Positions 10,101 to 18,653 are shown, counted from the first letter of the stretch. The stretch is 64,000 nt of DNA from Thiohalophilus sp. (GCF_034522235.1 NZ_JAXHLN010000003.1:372001-436000); one strand, 5' to 3'. The notes: generated by a model not told the origin, from the letters alone. Translations and numbers: made by a program.

Positions 10101-11234
10101 GCCGATGACTTTCTGGCCTCAAACTATGATCGCAATCGGCCGTTACTGGACAATCTGACGGCGCATTTGCAAAAAATCAGTGGCACCACCATCGATCGTA
10201 ACGTCTGGCAACTGGATAACCTGCCCGAGTTTTATCACATGAACTTTCGCGTGGTGAACCCGGACAACCAGGTGCTGGGCGTCGGCCGGGACCTGGCGCA
10301 GTTGCAGCAGGAGCTCGCGACCCTGAGTGAAGGGGTGCTGGCCGAGCTGCCCACCTCGGATATTGAGAAGGTGAATATTACCCAATGGGACTTCGGCGAT
10401 CTGCCCGAGGTGGTGGAGCTGGAGCAACACGGGCTGACGATCCGCGCTTACCCGGCACTGGTGGATGACAGTGAGGATGGCGAGAGTGTGTCGGTGCGTC
10501 TGTTCAGTGATGAAGAACAGGCAAGTGATGCACAAAGACCCGGCCTGCGCGCGCTGTTCCGGCTGGTGGCCCGCAAGGAGATGAAGTATCTGCGCAAGAA
10601 TCTGCGCCACATCGACAAAAGCCAGTTGTTTTATACCTCGATCGGCGACAAGCAAAGCCTGTTGCAGGATCTCATCGATGCCATTATCGATGAGGCCCTG
10701 CTGGACGATATCGAGGATATTCGTTCACAGGAGATATTTAATCACCGGGTTGATGAGGCCAAAGGCGAGTTGATGCGCGTCTCGAATGACCTCTGTGATC
10801 GGCTGTACGAGATTTTGTCGCAATACCATAATGCCGCCAGGCGGCTGCAGGGTAATATTCCGCTGGCCTGGTTTGATGCCATCCAGGATATCCGCCAGCA
10901 ACTGGAGTGCCTGGTCTACGAAGGCTTTATCAGCCACACGCCCCGCCACTGGCTAAAACAGCTGCCGCGTTATCTCAAGGCCATTAATCTGCGACTGGAC
11001 AAGCTGGAACGCGGCGCGCTGGCGGCGGACAAACAACGCCAGGGAGAGGTGCAAAAGCACTGGAACCGGGTTTATGATCAGATCGGCGAGGCGCCGCAAC
11101 AAAAGCTCGGCCCCGAGTGGGAGATCTACCGCTGGATGGTGGAGGAAATGCGCGTGTCGTTGTTTGCGCAGGAGCTCGGGACCTCCCTGCCGGTTTCCAT
11201 CAAAAAACTCGATCAACAGGCCGCGCGGCTTTAA
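7194..11234 (+). CDS. hrpA: ATP-dependent RNA helicase HrpA (DEAH box)
   Basis: 1346 residues, normal for HrpA. Motif I is GETGSGKTTQLPK near residue 101, motif II DEAH near 198, motif III SAT near 230, and the second RecA domain has the conserved ATNVAETSLTVPGI and QRKGRCGR motifs. The helicase-associated, OB-fold and long C-terminal DUF3418-like regions follow. A Lys/Asp-rich linker near residues 560-600 is variable in the family. HrpA is a 3'-5' RNA helicase that rescues stalled or collided ribosomes and influences mRNA processing. It is probably transcribed alone. Confidence 0.95.
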   Translation: MNAPPESNTESLSEQIANGMLRDQFRFRRRLKKLRQSKRKTDDADPQWQKLAADIRASVSRRAQRQAALPVPDFPENLPVSERRDELREAIEQHQVVIVAGETGSGKTTQLPKICMELGRGVAGMIGHTQPRRLAARSIAGRVADELQSELGATVGYKVRFKDRVGPGTYLKLMTDGILLAEIQGDRFLNDYDTLIIDEAHERSLNIDFLLGYLKQLLPKRPDLKVIITSATIDTERFSRHFDHAPVIEVSGRTYPVEVRYRPLMDESQSSQNKSGETSSGDDSDGSPKDMQQALLEAVDELAAIDTAQGKSPGHILIFFSGEREIRQAAEALRKHHPPQTEILPLYARLSGAEQNRVFSPARHRRIVLATNVAETSLTVPGIHYVIDTGTVRISRYSYRSKIQRLPIEPVSRSSANQRKGRCGRIAEGVCIRLYSEADFNARPEFTDPEIRRTNLAAVILQMEALRLGHIEDFPFIEPPDARYIKDGYKLLYELGAVDEHQTVTKLGKELARLPADPKIGRMLIAARQFNCLQELLIIGTALSVQDPRERPADRQQQADEKHRLINSPPEDADPDNPSNTHKHKQKKDSSKKIEQRSDFLFYLRLWQLYEAKRKHLSQNKLRRFCKQHFLSYNRMQEWRDIYQQIYTLFKEQGVRLNTTAAGYDDIHRALLSGLLGNIGNKSVENNEFFGARNIRFHIHPGSWQAKKPPKWIMCAELVETTRLYGRMVARIEPQWIEELAAHLLKRSYSEPHWQKKPAQVAAFERTTLYGITITPKRRINYGPIDPVLAREIFIREALVQGDYDTRASFFKYNQSVIEEIESLEARSRRRDILVDEQALFEFYDERIPEGIYSGKAFEKWLKTVQQTNPEILYLQKESLMRHEAEHVNETQFPGAMEVDGVTLELDYHFEPGHAEDGVTAIVPLAVLGQLRQAAFDYLVPGLLRDKVIALIKCLPKALRKQFVPVPGYADDFLASNYDRNRPLLDNLTAHLQKISGTTIDRNVWQLDNLPEFYHMNFRVVNPDNQVLGVGRDLAQLQQELATLSEGVLAELPTSDIEKVNITQWDFGDLPEVVELEQHGLTIRAYPALVDDSEDGESVSVRLFSDEEQASDAQRPGLRALFRLVARKEMKYLRKNLRHIDKSQLFYTSIGDKQSLLQDLIDAIIDEALLDDIEDIRSQEIFNHRVDEAKGELMRVSNDLCDRLYEILSQYHNAARRLQGNIPLAWFDAIQDIRQQLECLVYEGFISHTPRHWLKQLPRYLKAINLRLDKLERGALAADKQRQGEVQKHWNRVYDQIGEAPQQKLGPEWEIYRWMVEEMRVSLFAQELGTSLPVSIKKLDQQAARL

Positions 11235-11313
11235 TATCATGCAGACGGGAATGGAGCGATACGGGGACAGTATAGCGATCTCCTGAATGCCCGGGTTATT
11301 GAAAGGTTAAAAT

Positions 11314-11991
11314 ATGACAGATGCCTGTCGGCTAAATATGGACTTTTCCCAGGTGGCCTGCGTGCTGCCCGACGATCAGCAGTGGGTGACGAGCCCCTCA
11401 GATGGCGTGTCACGCATCCACCTGGAACGCGAGGCCGCCGAGTCGGGCCACACGACCAGCTTTGTCCGTTTTGAACCCGGCTCGTTCTTTAACGCGCATA
11501 CCCATCCCATGGGAGAAGAAATCTATGTTCTCGACGGGGTGTTCTCCGATGAGAACGGGGATTACCCGGCGGGCTCTTACCTGCGTAATCCGCCGGGCTC
11601 ACGGCACCAGCCTTTTACCGAACAGGGTTGCACGTTGTTTGTGAAGCTGGATCAGTTCCAGGAAGAGGATACGCAACATGTTGTCATTCGCCCCGAGGAC
11701 CAGCACTGGCAGCCCGGGATCGGCAACCTGAAAGTCCTGCCGCTGTATACCTATGGCACCGAGAGCACGGCCCTGGTCTACTGGCCGGCCAATGAAGTCT
11801 TCCAGCCCCATACCCACTGGGGCGGCGAGGAGATCGTGGTGCTCGAAGGCCGGTTTATCGACGAACACGGCGAATACCCGGCCGGCAGCTGGCTACGCAG
11901 CCCCCACATGAGTCAACACCATCCGCGCGTGGAAGAGCCCACGTTGATCCTGGTCAAGGTTGGACACCTGGATAAGGCTACCGACGATTAA
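11314..11991 (+). CDS. ChrR-like tandem cupin protein
   Basis: 225 residues holding two cupin domains with the same pattern: FFNAHTHPMGEEIYVLDGVF with YPAGSYLRNPPGSRHQP in the first half, and FQPHTHWGGEEIVVLEGRFI with YPAGSWLRSPHMSQHHP in the second. Each has the HxH...E...H metal-binding set. This resembles the cupin domain of ChrR anti-sigma factors duplicated without the zinc N-terminal domain. No sigma-factor gene is adjacent, so a role as anti-sigma is not supported; a metal-dependent dioxygenase-like or binding function is possible. Confidence 0.8.
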   Translation: MTDACRLNMDFSQVACVLPDDQQWVTSPSDGVSRIHLEREAAESGHTTSFVRFEPGSFFNAHTHPMGEEIYVLDGVFSDENGDYPAGSYLRNPPGSRHQPFTEQGCTLFVKLDQFQEEDTQHVVIRPEDQHWQPGIGNLKVLPLYTYGTESTALVYWPANEVFQPHTHWGGEEIVVLEGRFIDEHGEYPAGSWLRSPHMSQHHPRVEEPTLILVKVGHLDKATDD

Positions 11992-12100
11992 AGGGTTTAA
12001 AAAAGAGGGCGGAGGGACAGAATTTTAATCAGAAAATAGCCTGTCAAAGCCCCACCGCCCCAGCACGGTGAGAACATTTGTTCCGGACGAAACCCGTCGA

Positions 12101-12253
12101 TCAATTCCAGTCCTGGTGATGATGTTTTCCGCTGTTTGTTCCTGCTTCTGTAAGGTTGATCGAGTCCTTGTCGCGCTTGGCGGAGCGCTTTTGCTTTGAT
12201 GTCAGCGGGGGGTTTGGTTTGTTAGCCTTATCGGCTTTCTGGCTTTTACTCAT
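12101..12253 (-). CDS. Small basic protein, paralogue A (50 aa)
   Basis: A short gene reading MSKSQKADKANKPNPPLTSK then QKRSAKRDKDSINLTEAG and ending GKHHHQDWN. An AAAGGTGA ribosome binding site lies 8 bp upstream of the ATG. It aligns over its whole length with the neighbouring 51-residue protein (shared MSK-QK, LT-K-K, AKRDK, IN, GKHH-Q), so both are likely real and arose by duplication. It is highly charged, with no signal peptide or membrane segment. Function unknown; Lys-rich disordered proteins of this kind often bind nucleic acid, but that is a guess. Confidence 0.7.
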   Translation of the reverse strand: MSKSQKADKANKPNPPLTSKQKRSAKRDKDSINLTEAGTNSGKHHHQDWN

Positions 12254-12348
12254 GTTCTGATCACCTTTGTACACCACGGTCAGAAGACTGCTGTGCGGGA
12301 ACCGTTCACAAAAAGGGAGTCAGTGCCTGTATGCACTGCTGCCCTTGA

Positions 12349-12504
12349 TTATTTCCCCTGCTGGCGGTGGTGTTTGCCGTTATCGATGGCGTCGCCGACA
12401 AGGGTGTTGATTGGTGCTTTGTCGCGTTTTGCCGCCTTTTTCTCTTTTGGCGTTAACAGGGCTTTTTTCTTGCTTTCTTTGTTACTTTTCTGATTCTTGC
12501 TCAT
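12349..12504 (-). CDS. Small basic protein, paralogue B (51 aa)
   Basis: Reads MSKNQKSNKESKKKALLTPK then EKKAAKRDKAPINTLVGDAI and ends DNGKHHRQQGK. A GAGAAG ribosome binding site precedes the ATG. It lies about 95 bp upstream of paralogue A on the same strand; the two may be co-transcribed. Conserved positions across the pair are MSK-QK at the start, LT-K-K, AKRDK, an IN pair and a C-terminal GKHH-Q. Function unknown. Confidence 0.7.
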   Translation of the reverse strand: MSKNQKSNKESKKKALLTPKEKKAAKRDKAPINTLVGDAIDNGKHHRQQGK

Positions 12505-13195
12505 GGTCTTCTCTGCGTATGTGACGGCTAACTGTCCCGCTTGTCGTCATTGCTGGCGGGGAAGGTCAGGCTCAGATTCGGGTAGTGGAACGGGATACAC
12601 CGGATTGACTGACGATTCGTTTTTATGGACAACACGGTCATCGGATCGCTGACTTTCAGGAACGGATGATACTTTGCCATCTTGATATTCTTCCCGGCCA
12701 CGGGAGCGGTAGCTGGCGGGCAAGGTGTTGGCATCAGGTCAGGCAGCCGGAACTTGTTGGCCAGGGGCCTTAGAAACGGGTGCTTGATGGCAGAGGGGGA
12801 GATGGGGGTAAATTTGACAGGCACAGGCGCCTCCGGTGACATCGCCGGCCGCTTGCAAAGCGTCGCGAAATGCGCCGCGTCTGGCGGGACTGCATCCTGT
12901 TGGTGGTTTACCGGTAAGGGTAGAGGATGTAGCGATGTTCGAGGCTGACTATAGGCTGTTATCGTTAAAATAGCTCATCATATTAACTGATGAAGGTAAG
13001 TCGGGGACCGGCTTATAAGTTGAGTTGGTTCGACCCGGTTGTGCGGCTGTGCCGGTAACAGCGGCTTTCGATTGGCCGCTTGACTCATAGGGATGTTTGA
13101 GGTGAGAGTAAAAAACAGGGACTGGGTGAAATTTGGTTGTTTAAACCAAATTCACAATAGTGCAAATACATCAGCCAAGTTTTATGTAGTGCACC
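12505..13195. other. Non-coding or unassigned stretch
   Basis: A 104-residue frame on the minus strand (12842 to 12528, starting MSPEAPVPVKFTPISPSAIK) is open but has no ribosome binding site and no recognisable family, and I do not call it. The rest, including the AT-richer 12960-13195, shows no gene, RNA or clear repeat. It probably holds the promoter for 13196. Confidence 0.4.
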
Positions 13196-13408
13196 ATGAA
13201 TAAAATTGACATTGACAATCTCCCCGATGTGCGCGACGGGCTGACGCGCAGGGAACGGATCGTGCTGTATTGTCTCCATGAGGCGCAGGCCGAACGGGAT
13301 GGCCGGAACGTGCCGACCGCGATGCTCTATGGCCGGGTGGTGGAGTACATTGATATGAGTGAGGATGAGCTGCAGCAGATCCTGCAGCGGTTGTTAAGCC
13401 AGGAATAA
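13196..13408 (+). CDS. Hypothetical 70-aa acidic protein
   Basis: The sequence starts MNKIDIDNLPDVRDGLTRRE and contains RIVLYCLHEAQAERDGRNVP and a C-terminal helix rich in Glu/Gln (MSEDELQQILQRLLSQE). It looks like a small helical protein with sensible codon use, 15 bp ahead of the DUF1499 gene on the same strand, so the two are probably in one operon. The helix-turn-helix-like organisation (YCLHEAQ...VPTAMLYGRVVEYIDMSEDE) could be a DNA-binding fold, but I do not recognise a family. Confidence 0.55.
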   Translation: MNKIDIDNLPDVRDGLTRRERIVLYCLHEAQAERDGRNVPTAMLYGRVVEYIDMSEDELQQILQRLLSQE

Positions 13409-13423
13409 GACCCTGTCGAGCTT

Positions 13424-13879
13424 TTGATGAAACCGTATATTTACTCTCTTGCCGCGCTGATCGTTGTCGTCGGCGCCATTCTGGTGGCGCTGTCGATCGC
13501 TTCACGCAAACAGCCCGAGCTGGGCCTGGTCGATGGCCGGTTACCGCCCTGTCCGGCGTCGCCAAACTGTGTCTGCAGTGAATATCCGTCGAACGATGCC
13601 TATATTAAACCGCTGGGTTATAACGGTTCACCGGAGAATGCGTTGGCCAGACTTAAACAGGTGATTGGCGATACCGGCGGGGAGGTGATTGGTGAGGAGG
13701 CGGACTATCTGCACGCGGTCTATCAAACGCCGTGGTTACGGTTTATCGATGACGTGGAGCTGCGGCTGGATAAACACCAGCAGGTGATCCATGTGCGCTC
13801 GGCGTCGCGGGTGGGGCGGTCCGATTTTGGGGCCAATCGTAAACGGGTGGAAACAATCCGGGCGGCGTTCAACGAATAA
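13424..13879 (+). CDS. DUF1499 family membrane-anchored protein
   Basis: 151 residues. An N-terminal hydrophobic segment (about residues 5-25) anchors or exports it, followed by the family hallmark LPPCPASPNCVCSEYP with three cysteines, then YLHAVYQTPWLRFIDDVELR and the closing motif HVRSASRVGRSDFGANRKRV. DUF1499 proteins are widespread in proteobacteria and plants; the biochemical function is not known. The start ATG at 13424 lies 15 bp after the preceding small gene. Confidence 0.85.
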   Translation: MMKPYIYSLAALIVVVGAILVALSIASRKQPELGLVDGRLPPCPASPNCVCSEYPSNDAYIKPLGYNGSPENALARLKQVIGDTGGEVIGEEADYLHAVYQTPWLRFIDDVELRLDKHQQVIHVRSASRVGRSDFGANRKRVETIRAAFNE

Positions 13880-13955
13880 ACAGGATCAATTCCAGGGGCA
13901 AAGCCCCCGGGGCGGTGTCGCGGCCTGGCGTTTTACGCCCTGTTGTTTCGGGACG

Positions 13956-14444
13956 TCAGTCCGGGATGAAGTTGAGGGCGAGGCCGTTGTTACACCAGCG
14001 CTGACCGGTGGGCGGCGGACCGTCATCAAACACGTGGCCCTGATGGCCTTCGCAGCGCGCGCAGTGGTATTCGGTGCGCGGCCAGACCAGTTTGAAGTCG
14101 AGGCTGGTTTCGACGGCGCCGGGCAGGGTGGTGGTGAAACTGGGCCAGCCGGTGCCGCTGTCATATTTCATCTCGGAGGTGAACAGGGGCAGGGCACAGC
14201 CGGCGCAGACATAGGTGCCCTTGCGCTTTTCGTCATTGAGGGGGCTGGTGTGGGCCGGCTCGGTGCCGTCCTCGCGCAGGATGTGGAATTCTTCCGGCGT
14301 CAGGATTCGCTTCCACTGCGCCTCGCTTTTGCTGATTTTTTCGATCGCCGCCTGGCGTTCCCCGGCACTGAGAAGCATCCGGGGCGCGAGCAGGGTCGCC
14401 GAGGTGATGCCCGCGAGCTGGATGATGAAGCGACGTCGGTTCAT
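13956..14444 (-). CDS. msrB: Exported peptide-methionine (R)-S-oxide reductase MsrB
   Basis: 162 residues. The N-terminus MNRRRFIIQLAGITSATLLA is a twin-arginine-type signal, pointing to a periplasmic enzyme. The MsrB domain follows: EEFHILREDGTEPAHTSPLN, zinc cysteine pairs CAGC and CARC, the GTGWPSF motif, and the catalytic cysteine in RWCNNGLALNF. It reduces the R epimer of methionine sulfoxide in oxidised proteins. The S-specific partner MsrA is encoded at 23248 and is also exported, so together they could cover periplasmic methionine repair. Confidence 0.92.
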   Translation of the reverse strand: MNRRRFIIQLAGITSATLLAPRMLLSAGERQAAIEKISKSEAQWKRILTPEEFHILREDGTEPAHTSPLNDEKRKGTYVCAGCALPLFTSEMKYDSGTGWPSFTTTLPGAVETSLDFKLVWPRTEYHCARCEGHQGHVFDDGPPPTGQRWCNNGLALNFIPD

Positions 14445-14960
14445 GTGCCGGACCTCCGGCCTGGCCCGTCCCGCAACGGCAGGGGCCTGGCGTTGAGTTG
14501 TTATACCGATTTCATTCGAAGTGTATTCATGTAGACAGACGGCTGGTGAATTGGTTCAGTGGCGGATTGGGGTCACGGAATAGATGAATGACAAAAGGTT
14601 ACAGTATATTTTGTGCTGGAGATGAGAGAGGGTCGGGATCAAATAGCGCGGATCCGGGGAACATTGAGAATCGTGCCTGTGGGATGCTCCCACAGGCCGG
14701 GCCCTTCGGGCGAGGGCGATTAGAGATAGTTGGCAGTTAGCAGAAGGCAGTTGGCAGTCATAGAGAAGGGCTCGACCAAGGTTATTTTTTCTCCAGTGAC
14801 GAAACACGACGTGGCGGTGTACTTTATTCAAGTATAGACAGCCGGGCGATCCGGGCAATGCAAAGCGGGCCTGGCTTTCGGGACGGGTTGGGGAATGATC
14901 CGGGCTCGGACCGGGACAAGATATTGAATGCGCGACACTTTCTATTGGAATTTGCGTGTG
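14445..14960. repeat. Intergenic repeats, no gene
   Basis: About 500 bp without a gene. It holds a GTGGGATGCTCCCACAGGC hairpin near 14680, a GGGCCCTTCGGGCGAGGGCG string, and a GTTGGCAG string (14721-14758: AGTTGGCAGTTAGCAGAAGG then CAGTTGGCAGTC). The last is the same family seen at 1.8, 2.5, 15.9, 18.4 and 62 kb. Confidence 0.65.
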
Positions 14961-15803
14961 TTAGCCGGTCGCACTGGTGTCAGGCGATTGGGCCTGCCTC
15001 GTCCGGTATTCGCTGTATAACGCGACCAGCTGTTTGGCGTGATGGAACAGCACGCGCAGTTTGCGGCGCTCGCTGCGCGACATCGCGCGCAGGATGTCCC
15101 GGGCCCGGTCGAGCCGGGCGTTGGCCCCTTTGAGATTGCCGTCCAGCAGGTGATATTGAGAGAGGGTGAGGTTCAGGATTACCTCTTCACCCTGGCTGGC
15201 GGGTTTGTCCAGGGCGTTGAGCAGCAGCTGTTTGCCGGCCTGATCGTTGTCGGCGCTTTCATCCAGCAAGTAATAGTCGGCGCGGGCATTGGCCGACAGG
15301 GCGGCCAGCTGTTCGGCGGTTTTGGGCTCCTTGAGACGCTGGTATTTCACCAGCTTGTCGCCGGCCAGGTAAAAATAGGTGCCGTAGGCGTGTCGGGCCG
15401 CCTTGCCGGTGACCACGGCCTGTTCCTTGAGGCTGTAGTTGGAAATCAGCCAGAGGATCGGTTTGTTGTCGTCGGCGATGACATCGGTGCGCAGGGTGAC
15501 GCGCAGGGGTTCGGGGCCTGCGTAGGCGTCGCGGATCTGCAGCTGGCTGAAGCGCTGGCGTTTCAGGTTGTCGAGGGTATCGAAGATGATCTCGCGGACG
15601 GCCGCCTCGGGCAGATGCCGCTCCACGTTCAGGGCCTGGATGAGATTGAAGTAGAGATAATAGATCGAATAAAAATCGTTGGCCTGGTAGGCGATGTCTG
15701 TATCGTTCGCCTGGCTGAGTACCCGGTACTCCGCCGCCTGTGTCTCGCTATAGAGTGCGGTGGCCGAGAACAGGACCAGGGTGATGAGTAGCAGTCGTCC
15801 CAT
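14961..15803 (-). CDS. Periplasmic protein of unknown function (280 aa)
   Basis: An N-terminal signal peptide (MGRLLLITLVLFSATALYSE, cleavage after TQA) is followed by a soluble, mostly helical protein: FYSIYYLYFNLIQALNVERH, RQRFSQLQIRDAY, a central beta-rich part (LRVTLRTDVIADDNKPILWL), then Leu/Ala-rich helices (LTLSQYHLLDGNLKGANARL) that resemble TPR-like repeats and end ALYSEYRTRQA. I do not recognise a named family. It is monocistronic and flanked on both sides by repeat clusters. Confidence 0.7.
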   Translation of the reverse strand: MGRLLLITLVLFSATALYSETQAAEYRVLSQANDTDIAYQANDFYSIYYLYFNLIQALNVERHLPEAAVREIIFDTLDNLKRQRFSQLQIRDAYAGPEPLRVTLRTDVIADDNKPILWLISNYSLKEQAVVTGKAARHAYGTYFYLAGDKLVKYQRLKEPKTAEQLAALSANARADYYLLDESADNDQAGKQLLLNALDKPASQGEEVILNLTLSQYHLLDGNLKGANARLDRARDILRAMSRSERRKLRVLFHHAKQLVALYSEYRTRQAQSPDTSATG

Positions 15804-15898
15804 GCTGGGTTTCTCTGATTGTTATTATCAGCCTGTTTTATAACATGTTTGGGGGCGACGGCCGAAGTCAATGCCGGAGTTTGTGAACCAGGCCCCGG

Positions 15899-16046
15899 GA
15901 GATAGTTGGCAGATAGCAGTTGGCAGAGGGCAGTTGGCAGAGGGCAGAGGGCAGAGGCGGTCGTCAGTTCCGGTAGGCCGGATCAAGCGGAGCGGATCCG
16001 GCTCGTTGAGAATCGCGCCCGTGGGGCGCTCCTACATGCCCTTCGG
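15899..16046. repeat. Dispersed repeat cluster (GTTGGCAG string plus GTAGGCCGGAT element)
   Basis: Between two minus-strand genes lies a string of AGTTGGCAGAGGGCAG units (15902-15950). It is followed by GTAGGCCGGATCAAGCGGAG and GTGGGGCGCTCCTACATGCC. Both families recur in the window. Confidence 0.75.
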
Positions 16047-16060
16047 ACAGGGCGAGGGAT

Positions 16061-17176
16061 TTATTTAGCGGGTTTGAGCCGCAGTAATGATCCGTTGGAT
16101 TCGTCGGTGAGGATCCACAGCAGGCCGTCCGGTCCCTGGCGTACGTCGCGGATGCGCTCGCCGCGCTCCTGTAACAGCTTTTCTTCTTTAACCACCTTGT
16201 TGTCTTTTATCACCAGCCGCGCGAGATGTTCGTGGGCCAGGGCGCCAACGAACAGGTTGCCCTGCCAGTCGGGGAAGGCGTCGCCGGTGTAGACGGCCAG
16301 GCCGGAGGGGGCGATGGAGGGATCCCAGTAGTAAACGGGTTGTGCCATGCCTTCTTTATGGGTGATGCCTTCGCCCACCTGAGTGCCGCTGTAGTTGATG
16401 CCGTAGCTGATTACCGGCCAGCCGTAGTTGACCCCGGCGCGGATGATGTTCAGTTCATCGCCGCCGCGCGGGCCGTGTTCCACCTGCCAGATGACGCCGG
16501 TGCCGGGATGCACGGTCATACCCTGGGCGTTGCGGTTGCCGTAGGTGTAGAACGAGGGTTTCGCGTCAGGCTTGTTCACGAACGGGTTGTCATCAGGGAT
16601 GCGCCCGTCGTCGTGCAGGCGATGGGTGCCGCCGGCATCATCGCTCAAATCCTGGGCGCGGGGTTGCTCGCCGCGATCGCCGACGGTGAGATACAGATAG
16701 CCCTGTTTATCAAAGACCAGCCGCGAGCCAAAGTGGCGGCCGGTGCGCCCGACCGGCTCGGCGATAAACAGCACTGCCACGTCACTCAGTTTGCCGTCGC
16801 GATAGCGGCCGCGCGCCACGTGGGTGGTGGCATCTCCGTGATGTTTCGCCGCATAGCTGAAGTAGAGCCAGCGGTTGTTGGCAAAATCAGGATGCAGGGC
16901 CAGATCCAGCAGCCCGCCCTGGCCGGTGGGATGGATCGGCGGCAGGCCATTGACCGCTTCGGGATCCAGCTTGCCGTCGCGGAACAGGCGCAGGCGTCCG
17001 GCTCGTTCGGTAATCAACACCACGCCATTGGGCAAAAAGGCCATGGACCAGGGATGACGGAGTTCGTCGGTCAGCACCTCCACCTGGTAGGCCCGGGACT
17101 GGTCGGTATCGGTGGCGGCGTTGCACGCGCCGAGCAACAACAGGCTCAGGCTGGCGAAAAACAGAGGTCGGAACAT
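16061..17176 (-). CDS. PQQ-dependent aldose sugar dehydrogenase (YliI-like), lipoprotein
   Basis: 371 residues. A lipoprotein signal with lipobox LLGAC near residue 17 places it in the outer membrane or periplasm. The beta-propeller of soluble glucose/sorbosone dehydrogenases is recognisable: LRHPWSMAFLPNGVVLITER, GQGGLLDLALHPDFANNRWL, GSRLVFDKQGYLYLTVGDRG, GNRNAQGMTVHPGTGVIWQV and EHGPRGGDELN, and PVYYWDPSIAPSGLAVYTGD. These carry the usual PQQ and calcium contacts. YliI-type enzymes oxidise aldoses with PQQ as cofactor; the natural substrate here is unknown. No PQQ biosynthesis gene lies in the window. Confidence 0.9.
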   Translation of the reverse strand: MFRPLFFASLSLLLLGACNAATDTDQSRAYQVEVLTDELRHPWSMAFLPNGVVLITERAGRLRLFRDGKLDPEAVNGLPPIHPTGQGGLLDLALHPDFANNRWLYFSYAAKHHGDATTHVARGRYRDGKLSDVAVLFIAEPVGRTGRHFGSRLVFDKQGYLYLTVGDRGEQPRAQDLSDDAGGTHRLHDDGRIPDDNPFVNKPDAKPSFYTYGNRNAQGMTVHPGTGVIWQVEHGPRGGDELNIIRAGVNYGWPVISYGINYSGTQVGEGITHKEGMAQPVYYWDPSIAPSGLAVYTGDAFPDWQGNLFVGALAHEHLARLVIKDNKVVKEEKLLQERGERIRDVRQGPDGLLWILTDESNGSLLRLKPAK

Positions 17177-17283
17177 ACCGGGCTCCTTATATATAGTCGG
17201 CGCTGGATACCGAGGGTGGTGCTTTCAGTGTAGTCAGACCGGCGACAGTGTCGATGGTTTCCTTATCAACAACCCGTTGGTAA

Positions 17284-17388
17284 TCAGGGCCAGGTGACTT
17301 CGAGGCCGGCGTAAAAGCGGCGTTCAGCGCCCGGCTCGTAATAGCGTTTGTCGTACAGCGCATACTCCCTCATTACCGGGTCAGTTAA
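17284..17388 (-). pseudogene. Possible C-terminal remnant of an outer-membrane (TonB-dependent receptor-like) protein
   Basis: A minus-strand frame ending at 17284 reads MREYALYDKRYYEPGAERRF then YAGLEVTWP. This resembles the last two beta strands of TonB-dependent receptors (YEPGAPR-FYAGLRYRW). No receptor body lies upstream. A neighbouring frame (17381 onward, GLSRRFLQEKGKTIPVN) may be another fragment. Called as a decayed tail with low confidence. Confidence 0.35.
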
Positions 17389-17491
17389 CCGGAATGGTTT
17401 TTCCCTTTTCCTGGAGAAAGCGCCGGGAGAGGCCCTCGTAATAACCGTCTTTTCCTTTTACTATTAGGGATGCACTATTCACGGATATCCC

Positions 17492-18418
17492 ATGCAGCCC
17501 ATCGTCTCCATTAACAACCTGTCCAAGACCTACGGCAGCGGGTTCAAGGCGCTGAAGAACGTCAACCTGGAGATTCAGCCGGGCGAGATCCTGGCGCTGC
17601 TGGGACCCAACGGCGCGGGCAAGACCACGCTGATCTCGATCATCTGCGGCATCGTCAATCCCGGCGGCGGATCGGTGACGGTGGACGGTTATGATATTCA
17701 GCGTGATTATCGCCAGACCCGCAGCCGTATCGGGCTGGTGCCGCAGGAGCTGAGCCTGGGGGCGTTCGAGAAGGTCTGGCACACGATGTGTTTCAGCCGC
17801 GGGCTGTTCGGCAAGCCGCCCAACCCGGACTATATCGAGCAGCTACTCAAAGACCTGACCCTGTGGGACAAGCGCAACAACATGCTGATGATGCTCTCCG
17901 GCGGCATGAAACGCCGGGTGCTGATCGGCAAGGCGCTGGCCCATGAGCCGATGGTTCTGTTTCTGGACGAACCGACCGCCGGGGTGGACGTGGAGCTGCG
18001 CCAGGAGATGTGGGCGCTGGTGCGGCGGCTGCGCGCCTCGGGGGTGACCATTATTCTCACGACCCACTATATCGAAGAGGCCGAGGCGATCGCGGATCGG
18101 GTCGGGGTGATTAACAATGGTGAATTGCTGCTGGTGGATGACAAGGACGCGCTGATGCACAAGCTGGGCAAGCGCCAGCTGGTAATCGAACTGGAGACGC
18201 CGTTGTCAGCCTTGCCCGGGGAACTGGCGCCCTGGAAGCTGGAGCTGTCGGAGGCCGGGGATAAACTGGCCTATACGTATGATCCGCATAAATCGCATAC
18301 CGGGATCCACGAACTGCTGCAGGCCCTCGCCGAGAGCGGACTGGTGATCAAGGATGTGCAGACGACGCAAACGTCGCTTGAAGAGATCTTCGTCAATCTG
18401 GTGAAGGGTAAAAAATGA
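17492..18418 (+). CDS. ABC transporter ATP-binding protein (YadG-like)
   Basis: 308 residues. Walker [15 protein letters not shown] near residue 40, Q-loop [10 protein letters not shown], signature [20 protein letters not shown], Walker [14 protein letters not shown] and switch His in [15 protein letters not shown] are all present. This is the ABC-2 exporter type (YadG/DRA class). It pairs with the permease at 18654, although a 235-bp block of repeats separates them where such pairs usually abut. The substrate is unknown for this family. Confidence 0.92.
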   Translation: MQPIVSINNLSKTYGSGFKALKNVNLEIQPGEILALLGPNGAGKTTLISIICGIVNPGGGSVTVDGYDIQRDYRQTRSRIGLVPQELSLGAFEKVWHTMCFSRGLFGKPPNPDYIEQLLKDLTLWDKRNNMLMMLSGGMKRRVLIGKALAHEPMVLFLDEPTAGVDVELRQEMWALVRRLRASGVTIILTTHYIEEAEAIADRVGVINNGELLLVDDKDALMHKLGKRQLVIELETPLSALPGELAPWKLELSEAGDKLAYTYDPHKSHTGIHELLQALAESGLVIKDVQTTQTSLEEIFVNLVKGKK

Positions 18419-18421
18419 AAA

Positions 18422-18640
18422 GGAACAGTTGGCAGTTTGCAGTTGGCAGATGGCAGTCAAAAGAGGAAGGCCGGATCAGGCAGAGTGGAACCGGGATGAA
18501 CCAGGCTGGCATGCGATTAGTGGAAAGATTGCCGCGCTCGCGTTGCTCGCTCGCAATGACAGCAACTGGCAGGGTCATTGCGAGGAATGAAATAACGAAG
18601 CAATCTCTGTATACAAAGTATCAATTCGCGATGACAGGCT
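18422..18640. repeat. Repeat block inserted between the ABC ATPase and permease genes
   Basis: The block contains a GTTGGCAGTTTGCAGTTGGC string (18426-18457) and a pair of CATTGCGAG/GAAGCAATC elements in inverted arrangement (about 18535-18565 and 18573-18606). Both families occur many times in the window. The position splits what is normally a compact two-gene operon. Confidence 0.75.
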
Positions 18641-18653
18641 ATTACAAAAACCA

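Noticed and set aside
12528-12842. 104-residue minus-strand frame
   Set aside because: No ribosome binding site, no family, odd composition; it may be a remnant but cannot be supported.
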